This document shows, piece after piece, positions 8,190 to 14,452 of a DNA stretch of 19,738 nt. The notes below the pieces were generated by a model that did not search any database, was not told the origin of the DNA, and saw only the letters and a list, made by a program, of their open reading frames with translations. Source of the DNA: Rhodocyclaceae bacterium (GTDB taxonomy: Bacteria; Pseudomonadota; Gammaproteobacteria; Burkholderiales; Rhodocyclaceae); assembly GCA_020849155.1 (NCBI GenBank), contig JADLGU010000197.1:1-19738 (forward strand), read 5' to 3'. Position 1 is the first letter of the stretch. Each line of letters begins with the position of its first letter. The translations under genes and the position numbers were made by a program.

Positions 8190-8223
8190 CCCCTTTCCTC
8201 GGGAAAGGGGCTGGGGGATAGGC
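8190..8223 (+). repeat. Intergenic palindromic repeat, copy 1 (REP-like)
   Basis: CCCCTTTCC (8190-8198) and GGAAAGGGG (8202-8210) form a perfect 9-bp stem with a three-base loop, followed by CTGGGGGATAGG. Read on the + strand, the right part (GGGAAAGGGGCTGGGGGA) nearly matches the - strand of the element at 17466-17507 (GGGAGAGGGGCTGGGGGA). The two are therefore members of one dispersed palindromic family, common in proteobacterial intergenic DNA. This copy lies in the 117-base gap between the methyltransferase stop and the acyltransferase start and could stabilise or attenuate their shared transcript. Confidence 0.7.
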
Positions 8224-8229
8224 CGTCAT

Positions 8230-8910
8230 CTAGCCACCTTTGGCGGGAGCGGGCTTCCGGCCGACCATGCTGACCATGACCGAGGGGAAGACGCAGCGGT
8301 GGCCGAGCAGCTTCTTCATCCATCCCGCCTTCCTGAACAGGCCGATCAGGTTGGCGGACATCGGCCCGAGCAGCCTGCGCGTCTCGGGGTTCTTCGAGCT
8401 GAGCCTGATGCAGAACAGGTTGCCGTCGAGCGGCGCCGCATCGCCCTTGCGGCCGGTAAAGGCGGCTCCCGGCACGGCGGAAAAATCGAGGTTGGGGAAG
8501 AGGACGCGGATGCCGCTGGGCGTGAAGCGCCAGTAGTCGTCCGGGAAGCCATGCAGTTCCCACACGAACGGCGCGCCGATCACCAGGTTGCCGCCCTCGG
8601 CGAGCAGCGCCTCGATGTTCTGCGCCATCCTGAACGGGTTGCGGCAATGTTCGAGCACGCTCATGCAGATGATCGTGCCGAAGCGGCGCCCGCCCAGGAG
8701 CCTGTCCAGGGTCTCGAAATCCTCGGTCAGGTCCAGCACGAGGTCCACACCCTTGCCCGCCTGCATGTCGATGCCGACGTAGTCGGCCGCCGGAAAGAGC
8801 GCGCGGAAATCCTGTGTATTACCATAGTCCCTGCTGCCGACCTCGAGCACCGGGCCCTCGAGCGCGTGCGCGACGGATTTTACGTACAGCAACTGGTTTG
8901 CATCGCCCAT
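8230..8910 (-). CDS. Class I SAM-dependent methyltransferase (Methyltransf_11 type)
   Basis: A 226-residue protein with the Rossmann-type methyltransferase order. Motif I is VLEVGSRDYG (about 21-30); the acidic residue after strand 2 is in YVGIDMQAGKGVD; the strand-4 motif is TIICMSVLEHCRNPF, whose VLEH is typical of type 11 enzymes; the loop is LLAEGGNLVIGAPF. The middle (HGFPDDYWRFTPSGIRVLFP) is often seen in methyltransferases of polysaccharide clusters. ATG 8910 gives a natural N-terminus. It diverges from the next methyltransferase with only 41 bases between starts; that gap holds a weak 5-bp hairpin (8925-8938) and no clear promoter. It probably methylates a sugar hydroxyl or glycan terminus, or a precursor; the substrate is not evident. 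It may be co-transcribed with the acyltransferase. Confidence 0.88.
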   Translation of the reverse strand: MGDANQLLYVKSVAHALEGPVLEVGSRDYGNTQDFRALFPAADYVGIDMQAGKGVDLVLDLTEDFETLDRLLGGRRFGTIICMSVLEHCRNPFRMAQNIEALLAEGGNLVIGAPFVWELHGFPDDYWRFTPSGIRVLFPNLDFSAVPGAAFTGRKGDAAPLDGNLFCIRLSSKNPETRRLLGPMSANLIGLFRKAGWMKKLLGHRCVFPSVMVSMVGRKPAPAKGG

Positions 8911-8951
8911 GGAGAGCCGTCCTGGCAGCTAAGGCTGCGGGTAGAAAGAAT

Positions 8952-9920
8952 ATGGATCATTCGCCAACCGACCGCGTTTCCTGTCCTGTCTGCACGTCTC
9001 CTGCCACCTACGATTTCAGCGGCCGGAACGTCCTTCTCGAGCGCGACGTGACGCGGTACGACTATTATAAATGCGATGCCTGCGGGATTTACTTCCTGCA
9101 TCCCATGCCGGACGAGACGGCGCTTGCGGCGCTTTATCCGGACAGCTACGTCGAGCCGGACGACCTCGTACAGGCCAAAGCGGTCAATCCGCTCAGGCGG
9201 GCCAGGCTCAAGTCGCGCCACGGCTACACCCACCTGGACGTCAATCCCTTCGTCTCCATCGCTGCCGGGCTGGTTGCGCCGTTTGTCGGCGCCGGGCGCG
9301 CCATCGATTTCGTGCCCGGCGGCAGGCTGCTCGACGTCGGCTGCGGCAACGGCCGCTATCTGCGCACCATGCGCAGCCTGGGCTGGCAGGTCGAGGGCGT
9401 CGAGCCGAACCGGCAGAGCGCGGAGTTCTGCCGGAGCACGGGGCTGTCGGTGCACAACGGCGACCTGGCCTCGGCCCGGTTCCCCGCCGCCTCGTTCGAC
9501 GTCATCACGGCCCGCCACGTCATCGAGCATATCCCGACGCCGCAGCGGTTCATGGCCGAACTGGCGAGGCTGCTCAAACCAGGCGGCTGCCTGGTGATCG
9601 AGACACCGAATTTCAGTTCGCTCGGCTGGGCGCTGTTCGGCACGAAATGGTATGCGACCGGGATTCCCTACCATCTCATGCTGTTCTCGCCCGGAAATCT
9701 GGCCCTGCTGGCCAGTCAGCACGGCCTGGACGCGGAGCGACAGGAACTGGAGACCAGCCCGAAGCTGTTCCTGAACAGCCTCGACATTCTGTTCGGGCGG
9801 ACGGGCAAGCCATCGCGGAAGATCAGGTGGCGCCGCCTCCTGGCGCGCCTGTTCGTTCGGGCCGCCCGGCGGCAGGGCCGCGGCGATGTCATCCATTCAA
9901 CCTTCCGGCGTTCCGCCTGA
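8952..9920 (+). CDS. Zinc-cysteine class I methyltransferase (paralogue of the gene at 10826-11833)
   Basis: A 322-residue protein. The N-terminus has four cysteines in two pairs, CPVC (11-14) and CDAC (41-44), a zinc-knuckle layout, followed by FLHPMPDETALAALYP, a known lead-in of such methyltransferases. Motif I is LLDVGCGNGRYL (about 126-137). ARHVIEHIP is the strand-4 motif, LLKPGGCLVIETPNF the strand-5 region, and a GTKWYATGIPYHLMLFS element follows. The basic C-terminus (RRLLARLFVRAARRQGRG) may contact membrane or acidic glycan. ATG 8952 is chosen because the Cys domain follows it immediately; the open frame upstream is antisense to the neighbouring gene. The last 24 bases overlap the 3' end of the converging rhamnosyltransferase. 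It is the only + strand gene between two - strand blocks. The substrate is unknown, presumably a nucleotide-sugar or glycan. Confidence 0.88.
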   Translation: MDHSPTDRVSCPVCTSPATYDFSGRNVLLERDVTRYDYYKCDACGIYFLHPMPDETALAALYPDSYVEPDDLVQAKAVNPLRRARLKSRHGYTHLDVNPFVSIAAGLVAPFVGAGRAIDFVPGGRLLDVGCGNGRYLRTMRSLGWQVEGVEPNRQSAEFCRSTGLSVHNGDLASARFPAASFDVITARHVIEHIPTPQRFMAELARLLKPGGCLVIETPNFSSLGWALFGTKWYATGIPYHLMLFSPGNLALLASQHGLDAERQELETSPKLFLNSLDILFGRTGKPSRKIRWRRLLARLFVRAARRQGRGDVIHSTFRRSA

Positions 9921-10829
9921 TCGCTGATCGGCCATCCGCCGGATCCACGCCGGCATGGCCGTCCTGCCCGCCAGGCCATGCGCACAGCCGGCCAGCGTAG
10001 CGCGGATCTTTCCTGCCTTGTCCTCCTCGAGCAGCAGGACGAGGAAGGCGTTCTTCAGCGCCTTGACCGCGCCGCGCGCCAGTTTTGCGTAGGCGCGCTC
10101 CTCCCGGGCCAGGATCATCGGGTTGCGCGTCATGAAGTAGCAGCGCAGCGCGGAGTGGTGCGAGCGCCAGACCTCGAGGCCGAGAAAGCGGTGCCGGCGG
10201 TAGTGGCCGACGCTGTGCGAGAGCAGCGCGTCGTCGGTCTTCAGGATCAGCCAGCCCTTGCGTCTCGCCCGGTAGCAGAAATCGTGGTCGATTGTGTCGA
10301 TGAAGAAGTCTTCCCGGAAGGGGCCGATGTCGTCGTAAGCGTCCAGGGCGAGCAGCATGCCCGAGGTGATGACGCGCCGCTGCTCTGACCAGGCGGGCCC
10401 TTGCGCAGGCTGCGGCGACGGCGGTGATTCCCTGTTGCGGTCGATGAAGCGGGAGCCGATGAGCGCGATCCTTTCCGGCCGGGGATGGACGGCCAGAATG
10501 CCGGCGAAGCAGGCGGCCATGTCGGCGAGCGGCAGCGAATCCTGGTCGAACAGCAGGACCCAGGGGTAGCCGAGCCCGCGGGCCTGCGCGATGCCCTGGT
10601 TCAGGGCCGCGCCGAGGCCGGTGTTCCGGCCCATCTCGTGAAGGCAGACGCGGCCGCCGTGCAGGCCGCGCAGCAGGTCGCGCGAGGGCCCGCTGCTGCC
10701 GTTGTCGACGATGATGACGCTGTCGCATTGCGTCTGAATGCCGCGCAGGTACTCGGCGAAACGAGCATCGGGAAAATAGCTGACGACGATGGCGCAGAGC
10801 CTGCCTTTTTCCGGCAGAGGACGGCTCAT
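9897..10829 (-). CDS. RfbF/RfbN-like family 2 glycosyltransferase (probable rhamnosyltransferase)
   Basis: A 310-residue enzyme. AIVVSYFPDARF (about 13-24), VIIVDNGSS (38-46), GLGAALNQGIAQA (71-83) and VLLFDQDSLP (91-100) are the successive motifs of the RfbF-type GT2 group, where DQD is the metal-binding DXD. The C-terminal half has DDIGPFREDFFIDTIDHDF, the ED-like acceptor motif with the FIDxxDxE/D form seen in rhamnosyltransferases. ATG 10829 overlaps the stop of the upstream methyltransferase (ATGA) and starts just before the first beta strand. It probably adds L-rhamnose from dTDP-rhamnose to an O-antigen or outer core; the donor is inferred from the subfamily. The 3' end overlaps the converging methyltransferase by 24 bases. 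Confidence 0.88.
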   Translation of the reverse strand: MSRPLPEKGRLCAIVVSYFPDARFAEYLRGIQTQCDSVIIVDNGSSGPSRDLLRGLHGGRVCLHEMGRNTGLGAALNQGIAQARGLGYPWVLLFDQDSLPLADMAACFAGILAVHPRPERIALIGSRFIDRNRESPPSPQPAQGPAWSEQRRVITSGMLLALDAYDDIGPFREDFFIDTIDHDFCYRARRKGWLILKTDDALLSHSVGHYRRHRFLGLEVWRSHHSALRCYFMTRNPMILAREERAYAKLARGAVKALKNAFLVLLLEEDKAGKIRATLAGCAHGLAGRTAMPAWIRRMADQRSGGTPEG

Positions 10830-11833
10830 TTGATGGCGCGCAGCGTGCATTCCTCGCCGCCATCCGGCAAGCCGGCGTGGGACCGCATGGCCCAGAGCTG
10901 GAAATAGAGGCCGGCCACGATTCGCCGCTCCTTGGCGAGCCGGTCCTCCCTGGCCTTCATGTCGCCCATGCCGCGGATCTTCAGGCTGGAGGCGGCGACA
11001 TAGTCGGCATTCACGCTGCTGGTCCATGTCTCGTGTTGCGCGAAGCCCGCTCGCCGGGCAAGGATCGAGAGCGAGCGTGGCGAGAACAGGTGCAGATGGC
11101 GGGGTGGATCGAGGCTGTACCAGCCGGTTCCGAAAATGCCGTGTATCTGGCTCATGGCATTGGGCGTGTTGGCAACCAGCACGCCACCCGGCTTGAGCAG
11201 GCGCCGCGCCTCCTCGAGCAACGCCACCGGCTCATGCACGTGCTCGATGACATGGTTCAACACCACGGCGTCGAAGGCATTCTCTTCGAGCGCGAGAGCA
11301 TGCAGTTCGCCGAGATGAACCTCGAAGGGGTATTTCGCCTTGGCCGCGGCCCAGGCTTTTTCGTCGACCTCCTGCCCCTCGACCCGCCAACCGAGCGCGG
11401 CCAGGCGTGCCAGACGTTTGCCGCTGCCGCAGCCGATCTCCAGCAGCCTGCCCGGCGCCGTGTCGCGCAGGTACATCAGCTCGTGGTTTTCCCGCGCCTG
11501 CCGCGCCCCGATCAGCATCTTGAGCAGGCGCTTGTAGACGCGCAGCAGGCGGACGGCCAGCCCCTTCCGGCGATCGGAGGGCCCTTGGCGTCCCTTGTCC
11601 TCGTGCGTGTAGTAGGTGGCGTAGGCCTTGTGAATCTCCTCCCGGCGCGGCATCGGATCGAGCCAGACGAGGCCGCAGGCCGCGTTGTCGCATTGCCGGG
11701 AATTCCACTTGCCGGGCACATGGAACAGACGGTCCTCCATGCCGACATGGAGGAGGCTTCCGACGGAGCCGCACAACGGGCACGCCGGACAGTCCTGGGT
11801 GCCGATATGCGCGGCTTCTTCGGTGACAGACAT
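10826..11833 (-). CDS. Zinc-cysteine class I methyltransferase (second copy)
   Basis: A 335-residue protein with an N-terminal Cys region: Cys15, Cys18 and Cys21 (CPACPLC), then Cys48 and Cys53. LVWLDPMPRREEIHKAYATYY follows. Motif I is LLEIGCGSGKRL (about 130-141), strand 4 is LNHVIEHVHEP, strand 5 is LLKPGGVLVANTPN, and an IFGTGWYSLDPPRHLHLFS element comes next. The whole order matches the protein at 8952-9920, so the two are paralogues. ATG 11833 is chosen because the zinc region follows it; the frame is open 33 codons further, but that part overlaps the upstream gene and is Arg/Pro-rich. Ribosome binding looks weak (GGAAA). The stop overlaps the rhamnosyltransferase start, so the two are translationally coupled and may act on the same glycan. 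The substrate is unknown. Confidence 0.88.
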   Translation of the reverse strand: MSVTEEAAHIGTQDCPACPLCGSVGSLLHVGMEDRLFHVPGKWNSRQCDNAACGLVWLDPMPRREEIHKAYATYYTHEDKGRQGPSDRRKGLAVRLLRVYKRLLKMLIGARQARENHELMYLRDTAPGRLLEIGCGSGKRLARLAALGWRVEGQEVDEKAWAAAKAKYPFEVHLGELHALALEENAFDAVVLNHVIEHVHEPVALLEEARRLLKPGGVLVANTPNAMSQIHGIFGTGWYSLDPPRHLHLFSPRSLSILARRAGFAQHETWTSSVNADYVAASSLKIRGMGDMKAREDRLAKERRIVAGLYFQLWAMRSHAGLPDGGEECTLRAIK

Positions 11834-11879
11834 GGCGGTTTCCAATTCGAGAATCCGGGTGGGGGCGCCGGGGGCAGGG

Positions 11880-12503
11880 CTAGGCTCGGCCCGCCGACCC
11901 CGATCCCAGCGCGTCATTGTAGGCCCGGTCAAAGGCGGTTGCGTCCGACTGGTGAATCCAGGCCCGGTCCTGCTCGTCCCTCAGGAGGTGCTTCAGGTTG
12001 CGCAAGCGACGGTGGCGGGGCATCGGATTGCCCGAGGCGCGCAAGTCGGCGATGTCGATCAGCCCGAGCTCGCCGGAAGGCGTCAGAACGATATTGCCGA
12101 GGTGGAGGGAGCGGAAATAGATGCCTGCCGCGTGCAGGCGGGCGACGAAGCGGCCGAGCTTGACGCGCAATCCGTGGGTGTCCGCACCCGAGCGGACGAT
12201 GTGGCGCAGCGTCTGCCCGGCCAGCGGGCGGTAGCGCACCGCCTCGCGGCTGACGCCGGGAATGCGGTACACCCCGAGGACCTCGGGGCAGGGAATCTGG
12301 CGCCCGGCCAGTTTCAGCGCGTTGTCGGCGAAGCGCTGCGCATAGGGGTACCAGGCGGCGGAGGAGATCAGCCGCTTGCGGCGGAACAGCTTGAGGTAGC
12401 TGCCGTCGGAAAGCATGAGCACCTTGTCGCCGTGGCGGTCGTACTCGATCACGGCGGCATCGGCGCGCAGGGCAAGGTACTCGTCGTGACTCAGGATCTG
12501 CAA
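11880..12503 (-). CDS. Small kinase-fold protein (LPS kinase/InaA-related) with altered catalytic loop
   Basis: A 207-residue protein with a short kinase fold: DKVLMLSDGSYLKLFRRKRL holds the ATP-site Lys38, CPEVLGVYRIPGV leads to the hinge, and GRFVARLHAAGIYF precedes the catalytic loop. That loop reads FRSLHLGN (130-137): the Asn is kept, but Ser132 replaces the catalytic Asp of a normal HGDLxxxN. The metal-binding Asp is present in LIDIAD. Similar proteins lie in LPS-core clusters and some are annotated as toluene-tolerance proteins; as I recall the FRSLHLGN form is common in that family, so this is not a local mutation. The start is TTG at 12501-12503, where the family N-terminus begins; no clear Shine-Dalgarno is seen. 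The gene is divergent from msbA. Either a kinase with unusual chemistry or a sugar-binding pseudokinase. Confidence 0.8.
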   Translation of the reverse strand: MQILSHDEYLALRADAAVIEYDRHGDKVLMLSDGSYLKLFRRKRLISSAAWYPYAQRFADNALKLAGRQIPCPEVLGVYRIPGVSREAVRYRPLAGQTLRHIVRSGADTHGLRVKLGRFVARLHAAGIYFRSLHLGNIVLTPSGELGLIDIADLRASGNPMPRHRRLRNLKHLLRDEQDRAWIHQSDATAFDRAYNDALGSGSAGRA

Positions 12504-12548
12504 GGGAACGTCCGTCGGTGCAGCGGCTGGTTGGGGTGGGCAGGGGGC

Positions 12549-12557
12549 ATTTTACCA
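12549..12557 (-). promoter_or_regulatory. Candidate extended -10 promoter for the kinase-methyltransferase-rhamnosyltransferase operon
   Basis: The - strand reads TGGTAAAAT, an extended -10 (TG-N-TAAAAT, five of six bases matching TATAAT). There is no good -35 at the right distance, which extended -10 promoters tolerate. Transcription would start near 12542, about 40 bases before the TTG at 12503. Confidence 0.45.
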
Positions 12558-12569
12558 GCCCGGCCGGGC
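12558..12569. promoter_or_regulatory. 12-bp perfect palindrome between divergent promoters
   Basis: GCCCGGCCGGGC reads the same on both strands. It lies between two opposite extended -10 elements, in the -35 area of the + strand one, so it could be an operator. In GC-rich DNA such a palindrome can also occur by chance. Confidence 0.3.
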
Positions 12570-12579
12570 ATGCCGCCCA

Positions 12580-12588
12580 TGCTAGAAT
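12580..12588 (+). promoter_or_regulatory. Candidate extended -10 promoter of msbA
   Basis: TGCTAGAAT is TG-N-TAGAAT, an extended -10 with one mismatch to TATAAT. The -35 position (about 12560-12565) has no match and falls in the palindrome. Transcription would start near 12595, leaving about 37 bases of leader before ATG 12632. Confidence 0.45.
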
Positions 12589-12631
12589 TCCCGCATCATT
12601 GCCGCCGTCCGGCGTCCTCTATCGGCGTCCT

Positions 12632-14449
12632 ATGCAATCCCCTGAGCCGCGCACCACTGCCAGCGTCACTTCCAGCCTCGGCCTGTACCTCCGCCTGCTG
12701 GGCCATGTCGGGCCCTACATCGGCTGGTTTGCGGTCAGCATCCTCGGCTACATCATCTTTGCTTCGGCCCAGCCCATGCTGGCCTCGGTGCTGAAGTACT
12801 TCGTCGACGGCCTGGCCGACCCGACGGCGGCGACGCTGGCCGGGGTGCCGCTGGTCGGCGGCCTGCAGATGATGCATGCGGTGCCGTTGCTGATCGTCCT
12901 CATCGCCGCCTGGCAGGGCGTCGGCTCCTTCCTCGGCAACTACTTCCTCGCCCGGGTGTCGATGGGCGTGGTGCACGACCTGCGCGTGGCGCTCTTCGAC
13001 AGCCTGCTGCGGCTGCCCGACCGCTATTTCGACATGCACAACTCCGGCCACCTGATCTCGCGCATCACCTTCAACGTCACCATGGTGACGGGCGCGGCGA
13101 CCGACGCCGTCAAGGTGGTCATCCGCGAGGGGCTGACGGTGGTCTTCCTCTTCGCCTACCTGCTCTGGATGAACTGGCGCCTGACCCTGGTGATGGCGGC
13201 GCTGCTGCCCGTCATCGCCCTGCTGGTGGTCAGCGCCAGCCGCAAGTTCCGCAAGCAGGCGAAGAAGATCCAGGTGGCGATGGGCGACGTCACCCACGTC
13301 GCCTCCGAGGCCATCCAGGGCCACCGCGTCGTGCGCAGCTTCGGCGGCGAGTCCTACGAACGGCGGCGCTTCAGCGAGGCGAGCGAGAACAACATGAACC
13401 GGCAGCTGCGCATGGTGCGCACCGGCGCGGTCTACACGCCGGTCCTGCAGCTGCTCATCTTCAGCGCCATGGGCGTGCTGTTCTTCCTCGTGCTGTGGCT
13501 GCGCGGCGACGCCTCGCCCGGCGAGCTGGTCGCCTACATCACCGCGGCCGGCCTGCTGCCCAAGCCGATCCGCCAGCTCTCCGAGGTCAGCTCGACCATC
13601 CAGAAGGGCGTGGCGGCGGCCGAGAGCATCTTCGAACAGCTCGACGAGCCGCCCGAGATCGACAAGGGGACGGTGGAGCGCGAGCGGGTCAGCGGCCGTA
13701 TCGAGGTGCGCGACCTCTCCTTCACCTACCCGGGCGGCGAGCGGCGCGTACTCGACGGCGTCAGCTTCGTCATCGAGCCGGGACAGATGGTGGCGCTGGT
13801 CGGCCGCTCCGGCAGCGGCAAGTCGACGCTGGCCAACCTGATCCCGCGCTTCTACCACCACCGTGAAGGGCAGATCCTCATCGACGGCACCGACGTCGAG
13901 GACTACGTCCTGCGCAACCTGCGCCGCCACGTCGCCGTGGTCACCCAGCAGGTGACGCTGTTCAACGACACTGTGGCCAGCAACATCGCCTACGGCGACC
14001 TCGCCGGCGCGCCGCGCGCCGACATCGAGCGCGCCGCCGAGGCGGCCTTCGCCCGAGAGTTCATCGACGGATTGCCGCAGGGCTTCGACACCCTGGTCGG
14101 CGAGAACGGCGTGCTGCTCTCCGGCGGCCAGCGCCAGCGCCTGGCCATCGCGCGGGCGCTGCTGAAGGACGCGCCGATCCTCATCCTCGACGAGGCGACC
14201 TCCGCGCTCGACACCGAGTCCGAGCGCCACATCCAGGCCGCGCTCGATTCCGCCATGCGCGGGCGCACCACCCTGGTCATTGCCCACCGCCTGTCGACCG
14301 TCGAGCGCGCCGACATCATCCTGGTGATGGAACAGGGTTGCATCGTCGAGCGCGGCACGCATGCCGAGCTGCTCGCCCTGAACGGCCACTACGCCAGGCT
14401 GCATGCCATGCAGTTCCGCGAAGCCGAAGAGTCCGTCCAGGAAGGCTGA
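12632..14449 (+). CDS. msbA: Lipid A-core flippase MsbA (ABC transporter, fused permease-ATPase)
   Basis: A 605-residue half-transporter of the length usual for MsbA. Residues about 20-320 form the type I exporter membrane domain with six helices; SGHLISRITFNVTMV and ASEAIQGHRVVRSFGGE are characteristic MsbA stretches. The ATPase domain has Walker A GRSGSGKS (391-398), Q-loop VTQQVTLFNDTV (438-449), signature LSGGQ (496-500), Walker B ILILDEAT with Glu521, and H-loop His552. It flips core-lipid A (and related lipids) across the inner membrane with ATP, and acts as a homodimer. ATG 12632 is chosen because upstream codons fall in the intergenic region and look non-coding. No strong Shine-Dalgarno is seen. 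The stop lies three bases from the stop of the converging triple-kinase gene. The context beside waaG and waaP fits MsbA better than other ABC exporters. Confidence 0.93.
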   Translation: MQSPEPRTTASVTSSLGLYLRLLGHVGPYIGWFAVSILGYIIFASAQPMLASVLKYFVDGLADPTAATLAGVPLVGGLQMMHAVPLLIVLIAAWQGVGSFLGNYFLARVSMGVVHDLRVALFDSLLRLPDRYFDMHNSGHLISRITFNVTMVTGAATDAVKVVIREGLTVVFLFAYLLWMNWRLTLVMAALLPVIALLVVSASRKFRKQAKKIQVAMGDVTHVASEAIQGHRVVRSFGGESYERRRFSEASENNMNRQLRMVRTGAVYTPVLQLLIFSAMGVLFFLVLWLRGDASPGELVAYITAAGLLPKPIRQLSEVSSTIQKGVAAAESIFEQLDEPPEIDKGTVERERVSGRIEVRDLSFTYPGGERRVLDGVSFVIEPGQMVALVGRSGSGKSTLANLIPRFYHHREGQILIDGTDVEDYVLRNLRRHVAVVTQQVTLFNDTVASNIAYGDLAGAPRADIERAAEAAFAREFIDGLPQGFDTLVGENGVLLSGGQRQRLAIARALLKDAPILILDEATSALDTESERHIQAALDSAMRGRTTLVIAHRLSTVERADIILVMEQGCIVERGTHAELLALNGHYARLHAMQFREAEESVQEG

Positions 14450-14452
14450 GGG

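Noticed and set aside
8925..8938. Small hairpin GCAGC-TAAG-GCTGC between the two divergent methyltransferase genes
   Set aside because: Only five base pairs in a 41-base gap; no promoter elements line up with it, so chance is likely.
10801..10817. CTGCC, T-run, CCGGCAG as an intrinsic terminator
   Set aside because: The T-run is in the loop rather than after the stem, and the site lies within the start region of the rhamnosyltransferase coding sequence.
11834..11932. 33-codon N-terminal extension of the methyltransferase at 10826-11833
   Set aside because: It overlaps the upstream gene by 53 bases, is Arg/Pro/Thr-rich, and does not resemble the start of the paralogue.
12596..14404. Long open - strand frame (about 600 codons) opposite msbA
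   Set aside because: The + strand carries all ABC-transporter motifs; the antisense translation is low-complexity Asp/Gln/His/Val with no recognisable motif.
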